NCBI RefSeq assembly: GCF_000245735.1 | Contig: NZ_AHTH01000009.1 | Coordinates: forward strand, 1 to 64,000 | Direction of reading: 5' to 3' | DNA length: 64,000 nucleotides | Origin: Alishewanella jeotgali KCTC 22429 | GTDB lineage: Bacteria > Pseudomonadota > Gammaproteobacteria > Enterobacterales > Alteromonadaceae | In this document: positions 41,544 through 50,818 of the stretch, one piece after another | Layout: each line of letters begins with the position of its first letter | How positions within the stretch are numbered: the stretch's first letter is position 1 | The notes under the pieces: model-generated | The model's database searches: none | Told to the model about the DNA's origin: nothing | What the model saw: only the letters and a program-made list of their open reading frames with translations | Made by a program: the position numbers and the translations under genes

Positions 41544-42470
41544 CTACCTGCACAGACCGAGATTGGCTGCTTTGTGGATATGTGCAGTGTGTAACAAGTA
41601 CTGGTTCATTCTGTCGATCACTGGTGTTAACCGCTCAGCTAACTGCTTCGGATCCTGCTCACCAGTCGGAAAGGCCATACCAGCCAGAGCCTGTTGCAAC
41701 TCTTCCGGCGATAACTGGGTGTTTCGGCTTAGTAAAGCCAGAGCAGCAGTGTCAGGTTGCTGTAACCTGGCCAGCCCCTTAGGCCAGATATCTTCCCGTA
41801 ATAAGGCGAATAGTTGTTGCCGCTGCTGCCATATCTGGCGGCGCACCACCAGAACATCGATAACTTCGCCAGGTAACTGCCGGCTATCTAACAGGACTAC
41901 TGCTCCCGCCTTCAGCAGCTGGCTAACGTAAGGTTCATAGGTAATCACCACATCGACTTCACGCTCCAGCAGCGCCTGGACATGTCGACGTGGCACCAGT
42001 GATCTGGCAGAAAATTGTCCGGCAGACCAGCCAGCCAACTCGACAGAACGCCTCAGCATATAGCCACCTAATGCCGTTTCTTCATAACCAATTTGAAAGG
42101 GATTACCGGGGTTGAAATCCGGCAGCGTCAATACCGCGTCAACACCATTAGAATAACTAAGGATGCTGGCGATACAGATATCAATGTCAGTCTCACTTTG
42201 AAAGGTTAGCGCTTCATCAAGGGTTAGCATAGCAGCATCGAGCTGACCAGTGCTTAGCAAGCGCAGTACCTGGGTTGTAGAGGGCAGCATAGTTACCTGC
42301 AACTGCTGGTTATCACCAAGCTCAAGAATACAATCAGCACAATCACGCTCGGCCAGAGCCAAATAAAGCGGCTGATAACCCAGCCAGGTGTTACCTGCTA
42401 AGTTTACCGGAGGCTGTACTGGCTGACAGCCTGTTAATAAGAGGATTGCACTTAAAAATAAAGACCGCAT
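41544..42470 (-). CDS. Periplasmic substrate-binding lipoprotein (NMT1/THI5-like)
   Basis: A binding-protein-like lipoprotein of about 308 residues. I start it at the ATG at 42470, where the sequence MRSLFLSAILLLTGCQ is a lipoprotein signal peptide with lipobox LLTGC; a frame from 42512 only adds 14 residues. The mature protein follows the NMT1/THI5-SsuA pattern (GYQPLYLALAERD, RLLSTGQLDAAMLTLDEAL, IGYEETALGGYMLRR, EREVDVVITYEPYVSQLL). No ABC permease or ATPase gene is adjacent. Instead the next gene is the GGDEF-EAL protein, so it probably acts as a ligand sensor. Confidence 0.8.
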   Translation of the reverse strand: MRSLFLSAILLLTGCQPVQPPVNLAGNTWLGYQPLYLALAERDCADCILELGDNQQLQVTMLPSTTQVLRLLSTGQLDAAMLTLDEALTFQSETDIDICIASILSYSNGVDAVLTLPDFNPGNPFQIGYEETALGGYMLRRSVELAGWSAGQFSARSLVPRRHVQALLEREVDVVITYEPYVSQLLKAGAVVLLDSRQLPGEVIDVLVVRRQIWQQRQQLFALLREDIWPKGLARLQQPDTAALALLSRNTQLSPEELQQALAGMAFPTGEQDPKQLAERLTPVIDRMNQYLLHTAHIHKAANLGLCR

Positions 42471-42631
42471 GGTTCTTTCCCACTCAAACGCCTGAGCCCG
42501 GATATCTCGCATTATACCACAGCACTAATTGGGCGCCAAACGACATTAATGACTTTACTGCGCTCGATCAATTCAGCTGTTACTTAAGCAGTCTATTCTT
42601 ACGCGAGAAAGTTGATTTAGGGAAGCACTAA

Positions 42632-42874
42632 ATGACTGATCAACAACTGATCCGCGTACTTAAAGTTGTCATGTTTAGCGGCTTTGCCATTTTTATATTT
42701 GGCCATTATTTATGGGCTTTTGCCGATTTACCGGCCAAAATGGGTATTAAAGGTATTATCATCGTCGCCGGCTGCTGTGCCTTTGGTCTGATTCTGTCGC
42801 TACCGACCAAAATTTATCTGACCATGTTGCTAATGAAATGGGAAGACGACGTCAAAAAATCCAGCAAACCCTAA
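42632..42874 (+). CDS. Small inner-membrane protein, unknown function
   Basis: An 80-residue protein with two membrane helices (VVMFSGFAIFIFGHYLWAF at about 12-30 and GIIIVAGCCAFGLILSLPTKIYL at about 41-63) and a short charged C-terminus (KWEDDVKKSSKP). GGGAAG lies about 8 bases ahead of the ATG. I do not recognise a named family. The good ribosome-binding site and plausible topology support a real gene. Confidence 0.7.
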   Translation: MTDQQLIRVLKVVMFSGFAIFIFGHYLWAFADLPAKMGIKGIIIVAGCCAFGLILSLPTKIYLTMLLMKWEDDVKKSSKP

Positions 42875-42914
42875 AACCAAAATCTACAAACTCACAGACA
42901 TTATTCATAACAGT

Positions 42915-42938
42915 AAAAAAGGGCAGCCGAAGCTGCCC
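42915..42938 (-). terminator. Rho-independent terminator of aceA
   Basis: Read on the minus strand, GGGCAGC and GCTGCCC pair around TTCG and are followed by six T. It lies 32 bp past the aceA stop codon. Confidence 0.9.
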
Positions 42939-42969
42939 AATGTCAGTTACCTGACCACGTTGCGAAAAC

Positions 42970-44562
42970 TTAGAACTGATTCATGGTGTTATGGGCACCA
43001 CCAGCTTTCAATGCGGCCTCACCAGAGAAATACTCTTTGTGATCATCGCCGATATCTGAACCCGACATGTTCTGATGCTTAACACAGGCGATGCCCTGCC
43101 GGATTTCCTTGCGCTGTACGCCAGCCACATAACCCAGCATACCGGCAGCGCCAAAGTATTCCTTGGCCAGATTGTCAGTAGACAGGGCAGCGGTATGATA
43201 AGTCGGCAGGGTGATCAGGTGGTGGAAAATCCCCGCCTCACGCGCCGCATCAGCCTGGAAGGTCTGAATCCGCTTATCGGCTTCCAACGCCAGCTCTGTC
43301 GTATCATACTCGGCGCTCATTAAGGCGGCACGATCGTACGCAGACACATCTTTACCCGCCGCTTTCCAGGCATCAAATACTTGCTGGCGGAAATTCAGTG
43401 TCCAGTTAAAGGATGGGCTGTTGTTATAAACCAACTTGGCACCTGGCACCACCTCACGGATCCGGTCAACCATCTCTTTGATCTGACCGATATGTGGCTT
43501 CTCGGTCTCAATCCACAGTAAGTCAGCACCGTTTTGTAATGAGGTAATACAATCCAATACCACCCGGTCGACACCACTGCCCGGTTTGAACTGAAACAAA
43601 CCACTGGCCAAACGCTTCGGCTTTAACAGCTTACCATTGGCTTTTACTACCACGTCACCATTGGCAATATCATCAGCACTGCTAATATAATCGCCATCCA
43701 GGAAGCTGTTATATTTATCGCCTAAATCGCCCGGCGCTTTGGTTACCGCGATTTGCTTGGTTAAACCCGCACCTAGAGAGTCAGTACGGGCAACAATAAC
43801 GCCATCATCGACGCCCAGCTCCAGGAAGGCGTAACGCACGGCATTAATTTTCGCCAGGAAATCCGCATGCGGTACTGTGACCTTGCCATCCTGGTGACCA
43901 CACTGCTTCTCATCCGAGACCTGGTTTTCAATCTGAATCGCACAGGCACCGGCTTCAATCATTTTCTTCGCCAGTAAGTAGGTGGCTTCTTCATTACCAA
44001 AGCCGGCATCAATATCGGCAATAATCGGCACCACGTGGGTTTCAAAGTTATCAATCTTGCTCTGTACCGCTGCGGCTTTGGCGCTGTCTCCGGCAGCACG
44101 GGCTGCATCCAGTTCGCGGAACAGACCGCCCAGCTCACGAGCATCGGCTTGTTTTAAAAAGGTGTATAACTCAGCAATTAGTGCCGGCACTGAGGTTTTC
44201 TCATGCATGGATTGGTCCGGCAGTGGGCCAAACTCAGAGCGCAGTGCGGCAATCATCCAGCCAGACAGATACAGGTATTTTCGCTTGGTGGTACCAAAGT
44301 GCTTTTTAATCGCAATCAGCTTTTGCTGGCCGATAAAACCATGCCAGCAACCTAATGACTGCGTGTACTGGCTGCTGTCGGCGTCATAAGCGGCCATATC
44401 GGCGCGCATCACCTTAGCGGTATATTTCGCAATATCTAAACCGGTATTAAAACGGTTTTGTAAACGCATCCGTGCCGCATACTCAGGACTGATAGCATTC
44501 CAGCCCTGGTTGCTGCCAACAACTTGCTCTAATGCGGCGATCTGATCTTGATAAGCTGTCAT
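42970..44562 (-). CDS. aceA: Isocitrate lyase AceA (long form)
   Basis: Isocitrate lyase splits isocitrate to glyoxylate and succinate, the first step of the glyoxylate shunt. At 530 residues it is the longer type found in Pseudomonas and many marine gammaproteobacteria (E. coli 434). The catalytic loop is EKQCGHQDGKVTVP (KKCGH in E. coli). Metal and substrate sites are seen in PIIADIDAGFGNEEAT, IVARTDSLGAG, LLWIETEKPHIGQI and LVYNNSPSFNW. It is divergent from a LysR regulator gene and has its own terminator. Confidence 0.97.
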   Translation of the reverse strand: MTAYQDQIAALEQVVGSNQGWNAISPEYAARMRLQNRFNTGLDIAKYTAKVMRADMAAYDADSSQYTQSLGCWHGFIGQQKLIAIKKHFGTTKRKYLYLSGWMIAALRSEFGPLPDQSMHEKTSVPALIAELYTFLKQADARELGGLFRELDAARAAGDSAKAAAVQSKIDNFETHVVPIIADIDAGFGNEEATYLLAKKMIEAGACAIQIENQVSDEKQCGHQDGKVTVPHADFLAKINAVRYAFLELGVDDGVIVARTDSLGAGLTKQIAVTKAPGDLGDKYNSFLDGDYISSADDIANGDVVVKANGKLLKPKRLASGLFQFKPGSGVDRVVLDCITSLQNGADLLWIETEKPHIGQIKEMVDRIREVVPGAKLVYNNSPSFNWTLNFRQQVFDAWKAAGKDVSAYDRAALMSAEYDTTELALEADKRIQTFQADAAREAGIFHHLITLPTYHTAALSTDNLAKEYFGAAGMLGYVAGVQRKEIRQGIACVKHQNMSGSDIGDDHKEYFSGEAALKAGGAHNTMNQF

Positions 44563-44756
44563 GGTAGTTTCCTCTTGGTTTTAACTGTAACCGCTGTGGT
44601 GTGCTTTCAATATAGTTAACAAAACAAAGATTCATAAAGCTGATTTTCATGATGCCCATCATTTTTTTAGTGAATGGCAAAAACGGCTATTGGGTTCGCT
44701 TTGCAGCAATGCTATGATTCAGCGCAATAATGTACTGACAGCTGAGCATTTCAGAT

Positions 44757-45695
44757 ATGAATATCAACAAAATGGACCTCAACCTGCTGGTTTACCTGGA
44801 TGTGCTGCTACGGGAGAAGAATGTGACCCGTGCCGCCAACCAGCTGAATATCACCCAGCCGGCGATGAGTAATGGCTTAAAACGACTGCGGGATTTACTC
44901 AACGATCCGATCCTGGTGCGCACCTCTGAGGGGATGGTGCCCACCGAGCGGGCGCGCGAATTAGCCCCTGTGGTACGCGGTGTTTTGCTAACCCTGGAAG
45001 AAACCTTACAACCGAACAAAGATTTTGAGCCGTCACAAAGTCGGCGCGTGTTCCGGATCATGGCCAGCGATTATGCGGCCTCGACGCTGATCCCAGCGCT
45101 GTTAAAAAAATTGCGGGTACAGGCGCCCTATACCAGTCTGGATATTATGACCCCGTCCGATGTGACCTTTCATGATGTGGAAAATGGCAAGGTCGATATG
45201 GCGATTAACCGCTTTGATCAATTACCGCAGTCGTTTCATCAGAAAACCGTCTGGCGCGATAGTTTTTCCTGCCTGCTAAACCGGCAAAACCCGGTGCTCT
45301 CGCACTTTAATCTGGATAGCTATCTGAAAGCGCAGCATATCTGGGTCAGTAAAACCGGCTTTGGTGTCGGCGTCGGTATGGATCCGAAAGATGTGCAAAA
45401 GCTCGGCTGGGTAGACGAAGCCCTGGCCAAACTGGGCAAACAACGCAATATCACCGTCTTTACCCGTAACTACCATGTGGCGATGCATCTGGCGGTAGGT
45501 ATTGACCTGATTGCGACGCTGCCCAGCCGCGCCGCCCGTTTATACGAAAAGGACCCGACGATGGCGATTATGGACCCACCTTTTGCCATTCCGTCAATTG
45601 AGCTGAAAATGATCTGGAGTCCTCTGCTGCATCAGGATGCCAGCCATATCTGGTTTCGCCGCCTGATCACCGAGACGGCAGATGAACTGAACTGA
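44757..45695 (+). CDS. LysR-family transcriptional regulator between aceA and aceB
   Basis: A 312-residue LysR regulator. The winged helix-turn-helix is at about 8-65 (LNLLVYLDVLLREKNVTRAANQLNITQPAMSNGLKRLRDLLNDPILVRTSEGMVPTERA), and an effector-binding domain covers about 95-300. The N-terminal pattern resembles the NodD/LinR/LeuO-like branch rather than GcvA. It is divergent from aceA and convergent with aceB, so control of the glyoxylate shunt is a reasonable inference; enterobacteria use the IclR-family repressor for this. Confidence 0.9.
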   Translation: MNINKMDLNLLVYLDVLLREKNVTRAANQLNITQPAMSNGLKRLRDLLNDPILVRTSEGMVPTERARELAPVVRGVLLTLEETLQPNKDFEPSQSRRVFRIMASDYAASTLIPALLKKLRVQAPYTSLDIMTPSDVTFHDVENGKVDMAINRFDQLPQSFHQKTVWRDSFSCLLNRQNPVLSHFNLDSYLKAQHIWVSKTGFGVGVGMDPKDVQKLGWVDEALAKLGKQRNITVFTRNYHVAMHLAVGIDLIATLPSRAARLYEKDPTMAIMDPPFAIPSIELKMIWSPLLHQDASHIWFRRLITETADELN

Positions 45696-45714
45696 AGCTG
45701 ACATCAAATTGAAA

Positions 45715-45735
45715 AAGGCGCCACAGGGGCGCCTT
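45715..45735. terminator. Bidirectional terminator between lysR and aceB
   Basis: AAGGCGCC and GGCGCCTT form an 8-bp stem with a short loop. A-runs on the left give a T-run when read from aceB on the minus strand; on the plus strand the T-run is weak, with a second T6 tract 10 bp on. Confidence 0.75.
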
Positions 45736-45765
45736 GCACATCAGGTTTTTTCAGGTCTTGTTATA

Positions 45766-47370
45766 TCAATCCAGCAGTTGATAAGCTGGCAGGGTCAGGA
45801 AGTCCACCAGTTCATCTGCTGTGGTAATGTCCAGCAATAAGGCTTTGGCGCGCTCAAAATTCTGGCTATGCCAGACCTCGGCGCCGACCTCGGCGAACAC
45901 TACTTCGGCTTCTTGCTCCAGTAAGGTAGCAAAAAATGCTTTGGTGACCAGCTGACCATTACTCAGCTGCTTACCATGTTTGATCCACTGCCAGATCGAG
46001 GTTCTGGAAATCTCCGCCGTGGCAGCGTCTTCCATCAAACCATAGATCGGCACACAACCCTTGCCGCTGATCCAGGCGGCAAGATATTGCAGCGCCACCC
46101 GGATATTGGTGCGCATCCCCTGCTCAGTGCGTTCACCATCACAAGGCGCCAGCAGATCGGCGGCGGTGACCGGCGCATCCTGCTCGCGCAGCACATGCAG
46201 TTGATTGGTTTTACCGCCAGTTAACACCTGGTCAAAGACCGCATTGGCGGTAGCAGCCAGCCCCGGATGAGCAACCCAGGTACCGTCATGGCCATTACTG
46301 GCTTCCAGCGTTTTATCGGCTGTCACCCGCTCTAAAATCGCGGCATTAGCCGCCGGATCCTTAGCCGGAATGAAAGCCGCCATACCGCCCATCGCCAGCG
46401 CACCGCGCTTATGACAGGTTTTGATCAGCAGTCGCGAGTAAGCACTTAAAAACGGCTTATTCATGGTCACGACCTGCCGATCTGGTAATACCCGATCCGG
46501 ATGGTTATTTAAGGTCTTGATATAGCTAAAAATGTAATCCCAGCGCCCACAGTTCAGTGCGGCGATATGGTCTTTCATCATATACAGGATCTCGTCCATC
46601 TCGAATACGGCTGGCAAGGTTTCGATTAGGATAGTGGCGCGGATGGTACCAGTCGCCACAGCGAACTTACGCTCGGTAAAATGGAAGATATCATCCCACC
46701 ATTTCGCTTCCAGATGGCTTTGTAATTTCGGCAGGTAATAGTACACGCCAGTACCTTTCGCCAGGCGGGTCTGATAGTTATGGTAAAAATACAGCGCAAA
46801 ATCCAAAATGCTGCCCGGAATTTGCTCACCATCCAGCTCAATATGCTTTTCCCATAAGTGCAAACCGCGGACCCTAGCAATTAATAACGCCGGCTTGTCT
46901 TTTAACGCATAGTGTTTACCGCTTTGTGGATCGGTATAGCTGATAGTGCCAAGGTTAGCATCGCGCAGGTTGATCTGACCTTCAATCACACCATCCCAGC
47001 TCGGCGTTTGAGAGTCCTCAAAATCCGCCATAAAGACTTTTACATCGGCATTCAGGGCGTTGATAATCATCTTGCGATCGACCGGACCGGTAATTTCCAC
47101 CCGGCGATCCAGCAAATCGGCTGGTAGAGGCGCAACCTGCCAGTCGCCGTCGCGGATGGCTTGGGTTTCAGGCAGAAAATCAGGTAAGGCGCCGGCATCA
47201 AATTGCGCCTGCCGCTCTGCCCGCGCCGCTAACAGGGCTTTTAACCGGGGCCGGAATAGCTGTACCAGCTCGCTGACAAATTGACAGGCCGGCTCAGTCA
47301 GGATTTGCTGATAGGCATCGCTGATCGGCGCTTTAATGGTTAAGCCGCCACGGGTAATCGCTGTTGTCAT
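45766..47370 (-). CDS. aceB: Malate synthase A AceB
   Basis: Malate synthase joins glyoxylate and acetyl-CoA to malate, the second step of the shunt. The 534-residue length matches E. coli AceB (533). Motifs: ITGPVDRKMIINALNADVKVFMADFEDSQTPSW, RPRGLHLWEKH-like IARVRGLHLWEKHI, GTIRATILIETLPAVFEMDEILY (catalytic Arg and metal Glu), GRWDYIFSYIK, and NGHDGTWVAHPGL. It is a separate transcription unit from aceA, with the LysR gene between. Confidence 0.97.
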   Translation of the reverse strand: MTTAITRGGLTIKAPISDAYQQILTEPACQFVSELVQLFRPRLKALLAARAERQAQFDAGALPDFLPETQAIRDGDWQVAPLPADLLDRRVEITGPVDRKMIINALNADVKVFMADFEDSQTPSWDGVIEGQINLRDANLGTISYTDPQSGKHYALKDKPALLIARVRGLHLWEKHIELDGEQIPGSILDFALYFYHNYQTRLAKGTGVYYYLPKLQSHLEAKWWDDIFHFTERKFAVATGTIRATILIETLPAVFEMDEILYMMKDHIAALNCGRWDYIFSYIKTLNNHPDRVLPDRQVVTMNKPFLSAYSRLLIKTCHKRGALAMGGMAAFIPAKDPAANAAILERVTADKTLEASNGHDGTWVAHPGLAATANAVFDQVLTGGKTNQLHVLREQDAPVTAADLLAPCDGERTEQGMRTNIRVALQYLAAWISGKGCVPIYGLMEDAATAEISRTSIWQWIKHGKQLSNGQLVTKAFFATLLEQEAEVVFAEVGAEVWHSQNFERAKALLLDITTADELVDFLTLPAYQLLD

Positions 47371-47560
47371 GTTGCTGCCTCTGTACTGTTTCAGTTGAAG
47401 TTACTATAAGCCGGATTTCCTCATAAAAGCCATTAATGGCGACTATGACAAGCATTCTTACAGAAAATATCAAAATCGTGGCAGCAACTATAATCTTGGC
47501 ACGGCTTATGCTTTAACATCACTACCTTAGAGGTCTTGTCAATTTTTCGTCGGAGGATGC

Positions 47561-48223
47561 ATGGAATTTGTCATGCTGTTATTAGTCTTGCTGGTAGTTA
47601 TGGTCGCCCTGGTCGCCAGCCGTTTTATTGACAATAGTAATCCATTTCAGGTGCAGGCAAAGTCAAGCTTGTTCAGTCCGGTTGAGCGCTCCTTTCTGAG
47701 CTTGCTGGAAAAAGCTGCGGCCGCTGATTACAAAATACTGAACCGGGTGAAGCTGGCCGATGTGCTGGAGGTACGGGACAGTGCTACTGACAAAACACGG
47801 CGCAGTACCCTGTTAAAATTAAATGCCAAGTATCTGGATTTTATCTTGTGTGAGCCAGAATCGATGAAAGTTATCGCTGTGGTCGATCTGGTTAATGTGC
47901 AGCACCGCGATGGTCACAAGGCAGTACCTGACTGGTTTGTCAGTGGCGCTCTGGAAGCGGCCGGTATTCCTTATCTGCGTATTGCCATTAAATCCGGTTA
48001 TACTGTGACCGAATTACAGGCTGCGCTGGCGCAAAAATTAGGCAAGCCGGCGCCTAAGGTTGAACCGACCTTAAAAGGTTTAGTGAAAAAAGGGCCAACC
48101 CGACCAATCCGCTCCTTAAAGCCCACTACCGCAACCTTGGCAGCGCCTGCCTTGAGGGCAGTACCGGCGCTTTCACACTCACAAATTAAAGCGCAGTCTA
48201 CTGCGCTGATCCAAGCTTCTTAA
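47561..48223 (+). CDS. DUF2726-domain membrane-anchored protein
   Basis: A 220-residue protein with an N-terminal membrane anchor (MEFVMLLLVLLVVMVALVASRFI) and a DUF2726 domain at about 35-165 (LFSPVERSFLSLLEKAAAADYKILNRVKLADVLEV..., YLDFILCEPESMKVIAVVDLVN). This domain is related to restriction-endonuclease-like folds and often joins topoisomerase-type zinc domains, but none is seen here. The C-terminus is basic, then Ala/Thr-rich. GGAGG precedes the ATG. Function is unknown. Confidence 0.82.
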   Translation: MEFVMLLLVLLVVMVALVASRFIDNSNPFQVQAKSSLFSPVERSFLSLLEKAAAADYKILNRVKLADVLEVRDSATDKTRRSTLLKLNAKYLDFILCEPESMKVIAVVDLVNVQHRDGHKAVPDWFVSGALEAAGIPYLRIAIKSGYTVTELQAALAQKLGKPAPKVEPTLKGLVKKGPTRPIRSLKPTTATLAAPALRAVPALSHSQIKAQSTALIQAS

Positions 48224-48258
48224 CGCACAGGAGAAATGAGTCACTCCGCGCTAAGATC

Positions 48259-48296
48259 GAATGCCGCCTGCTGCAACAGGCGGCATTCACCCTTTT
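48259..48296 (+). terminator. Rho-independent terminator after the DUF2726 gene
   Basis: A perfect 12-bp stem (GAATGCCGCCTG / CAGGCGGCATTC, loop CTGCAA) is followed after three bases by CTTTTT. Confidence 0.9.
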
Positions 48297-48438
48297 TAAA
48301 GCAGTTAGTAGTGTAATAATCCACACCAGTGTTTTTGAGCTTTGTCGAGCTGCCGAATGCCTGAAAAAAGATTATTTTCTCTAAAGTTCTCGTCTGTCCG
48401 GCCGATAAACCGATGACGTGTTGCTAACAGGAGGAAAT

Positions 48439-48633
48439 ATGAGTCAATCCGTTGGCGCTCTGGCGTCTGCCCAGGCTTTCGAAGTATTGGGTGCTGTTAT
48501 GGCCAAGAAACAACAGGACCAGCAAGCACAAATGGCCAATATGTTGGTACAAAGTGCAATGCAAACTGTAGAGCAAACTTCAGCGGCACAGCCGGTGGGG
48601 AATCTGGGTCAAAATATCAATATCTCGGTATAG
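48439..48633 (+). CDS. Small YjfB-like putative motility protein
   Basis: A 64-residue protein starting at the ATG at 48439 with AGGAGG 6 bases upstream; the frame could open at 48418 but lacks such a site. It has an Ala/Gln-rich amphipathic helix (QAFEVLGAVMAKKQQDQQAQMANMLVQSAMQTV) and ends PVGNLGQNINISV. The helix plus the terminal LGQNI-I-V motif resembles the YjfB family of putative motility proteins. It is a single gene set between two strong terminators and just before a chemoreceptor on the other strand, which is compatible with a motility link. Confidence 0.6.
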   Translation: MSQSVGALASAQAFEVLGAVMAKKQQDQQAQMANMLVQSAMQTVEQTSAAQPVGNLGQNINISV

Positions 48634-48647
48634 TCACCGACAGGTCA

Positions 48648-48686
48648 CGGCGACAGTAAGCTCAGTTTACTGTCGCCGCCCTTTTT
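48648..48686 (+). terminator. Rho-independent terminator after the YjfB-like gene
   Basis: A 12-bp stem (CGGCGACAGTAA / TTACTGTCGCCG) is followed by CCCTTTTT. The T-run reaches the last bases of the convergent chemoreceptor gene. Confidence 0.9.
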
Positions 48687-50241
48687 ACCGGCGTTTAAAG
48701 CGCACCACTAATTCGTGTAACTCGCGCGCAATATGCTGCATTTGCACTGTCGTTGCGGCTGATGCATCAGCCTGTTGCAGGCTTTGCGTGGAAAGATCGG
48801 CAATATTTACCACCTGCTGATTAACACTTTCTGCAACATGTGCCTGTTGCTCGACCGCTGTCGCCATCTGCAGCGCCATCTGGGTAATCGCATTAACCGC
48901 TTCTGAGATACCATTTAGCATTTCGGCCGTTTGCCTGACTTGCTGTAAGCCACTTTCGGCGCCTTCCGTACCCGCAGCCGCCACCCGTACCGCATTGGTC
49001 GCTCTACTACCAAGCTCATTGATAATGCTATGAATTTCTTTGGTTGAGTGCTGGGTTCGCTGTGCCAGATTACGCACTTCATCGGCCACAACTGCAAAAC
49101 CCCGTCCTTGCTCCCCGGCGCGTGCCGCCTCGATAGCCGCATTAAGTGCTAACAAATTGGTCTGCTCGGCAATTTGCTCAATCATTTGCGCCACCGAGGC
49201 AATTTTTTGGGTTTGCTCTGATACCTCTGCCACCGAGCTGGCAATCTCAGCCACCGTCTGCCGTAAATCCTCAATCACTTTGCGTGTGGTGCGGGCGGCA
49301 TCCCGTCCCAGTGCTGCCAACTCATTAGCATGCTCAGCCCGGCCCGCCGTTTCCTGCACGTGACCGGACACTTCATTGATGGTGGTGGTCATCTGATGCA
49401 TCGCCGCAGCAGTCTGATCCGTTTCCTGCTGTTGTAAACGGATTTTCTGCCGACTGGCATCGGCTTGTTGTTGCCCCAGCTCCGCTTGCCCGGCAACCGA
49501 TTTAGCCGCGTCTTCAATCCGGGTTAACACCGCCCCCAAATGCGCTTCCGAACTCATAATGCTAACTTTCAGCGCACCCAGATCCGGCTCATCATCAGTA
49601 AAGGTTAACACCGCTAATTCATGCTTAAAGGCGTTGTGTAACAGGGTCTCCAGACTATGTAACGCGCTTTTGCGACTGTAGTACGCTACCACGAAATGGC
49701 CTACCAACAAGGCCAGCAACAATACCGGGAGACCGACACCCGGCATCAGCCAGTAGCCCAGGCCGACCGCGACCAGCGTTAGCAACAGATAGGCTTTTTC
49801 GGCATTAAAATGCCAATGCCGGGTCGTATATTTTCCGGCATTAATCGCCCGGTAAAGCTTGTCAGCTCTTGCGACATTTTGCCGGCTGGGACAGGAGCGA
49901 ACCGACTCATACCCCACCACCTTACCCTGCTCAGTCACCGGCGTAACATAGGCATCGACCCAATAATAATCGCCATTTTTACTGCGGTTTTTCACCAGCC
50001 CCATCCAGGGCCTGCCGGCTTTTAAATGCTCCCACATAATTTTATAGGCCAGCGGCGGCATATCCGGATGCCGCACTATATTATGCGGTTGGCCAATCAG
50101 TTCTTCGCGGGTAAAACCACTGATTTTGACAAAGTCATCATTACAGTGCTGTATCATGCCACGTAAATCGGTGGTCGAGATCAGTTTAACATCGGGGCTA
50201 AAGGTACGTTCGTGCTGGGTGACGGGTTGATTGATACGCAT
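48685..50241 (-). CDS. PAS-containing methyl-accepting chemotaxis protein (Aer-like)
   Basis: A 518-residue chemoreceptor of the Aer type. An N-terminal PAS domain (about 15-125; [52 protein letters not shown]) is cytoplasmic. A hydrophobic hairpin (about 147-190) anchors it. The signalling domain (about 260-515) has the hairpin tip [42 protein letters not shown]. Aer proteins sense redox or energy state through FAD. There is no C-terminal CheR-binding pentapeptide. Confidence 0.93.
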   Translation of the reverse strand: MRINQPVTQHERTFSPDVKLISTTDLRGMIQHCNDDFVKISGFTREELIGQPHNIVRHPDMPPLAYKIMWEHLKAGRPWMGLVKNRSKNGDYYWVDAYVTPVTEQGKVVGYESVRSCPSRQNVARADKLYRAINAGKYTTRHWHFNAEKAYLLLTLVAVGLGYWLMPGVGLPVLLLALLVGHFVVAYYSRKSALHSLETLLHNAFKHELAVLTFTDDEPDLGALKVSIMSSEAHLGAVLTRIEDAAKSVAGQAELGQQQADASRQKIRLQQQETDQTAAAMHQMTTTINEVSGHVQETAGRAEHANELAALGRDAARTTRKVIEDLRQTVAEIASSVAEVSEQTQKIASVAQMIEQIAEQTNLLALNAAIEAARAGEQGRGFAVVADEVRNLAQRTQHSTKEIHSIINELGSRATNAVRVAAAGTEGAESGLQQVRQTAEMLNGISEAVNAITQMALQMATAVEQQAHVAESVNQQVVNIADLSTQSLQQADASAATTVQMQHIARELHELVVRFKRR

Positions 50242-50326
50242 TAGTGCTCCTGCTTGCTTAACATCCTAATATTAAGCATAGCAAGCAGGTTTATCTTAGC
50301 CAGTTAAAGTCAAATATCTAAAAAGT

Positions 50327-50671
50327 TTAAGTTTGTTTCAGATACAGAGCTGGTGCGGTGAAACGCACTCCATCCCAACCACTACACTGGAAGTTACGGA
50401 TGTTTTGATGATCTGTGCCGGTTGGCGTATCCATTACCTGCCGGTAGTACTCACCGAATAATTGCAGCGTTTGCGCTTCCGACAATTGATGTAATTGTGC
50501 AAAGGCCAGAATTTTACATGAGCCGGTGTTTTCACCAGCCTGGTTCTGCAGTTCACCATTTTGAAACGCCACAGGCGTAAAATCGTAGTGCTGATCAATC
50601 ACAGCGATAGTTTGCGCAAAGCTCAGACTATCCGGTTCAGTACTTAACTGTATAAAAAAATCATCCAGCAT
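50327..50671 (-). CDS. HopJ-family protein
   Basis: A 114-residue protein matching the HopJ family (DDFFIQLSTEPDSLSFAQTIAVIDQHYDFTPVAFQNGELQNQAGENTGSCKILAFAQLHQL, FGEYYRQV, NIRNFQCSGWDGVRF). The family was named after a Pseudomonas syringae type III effector, but it is widespread in free-living bacteria without such systems. No secretion genes are near, so an effector role is unlikely here. It is a small cytoplasmic protein of unknown function. Confidence 0.85.
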   Translation of the reverse strand: MLDDFFIQLSTEPDSLSFAQTIAVIDQHYDFTPVAFQNGELQNQAGENTGSCKILAFAQLHQLSEAQTLQLFGEYYRQVMDTPTGTDHQNIRNFQCSGWDGVRFTAPALYLKQT

Positions 50672-50770
50672 TTACACACTCCCAACCTTGGTAGCAGAAG
50701 GTGTATCTTAAAAGCCTGAACAAGTAACTGCAATGCCCTGACTCAACTGTTGCTGAATAAAAATGTAACA

Positions 50771-50805
50771 AAAACTGACGCCTGGGGTTGGTTGACGTCA
50801 GTTTT
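50771..50805 (-). terminator. Terminator of the outer-membrane barrel gene
   Basis: Arms AAAACTGACG and CGTCAGTTTT pair around a 15-base loop, with T-rich ends in both directions. It starts 13 bp past the stop codon of the minus-strand gene at 50819. Confidence 0.75.
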
Positions 50806-50818
50806 AAGTTACCAAGGT

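Noticed and set aside
43982-44389. A 135-residue plus-strand frame
   Set aside because: It is antisense to aceA, whose conserved sequence fully explains the region.
50327-50671. A type III secretion effector, suggested by the HopJ family name
   Set aside because: The family is common in bacteria without type III secretion, and no secretion or chaperone gene is near.
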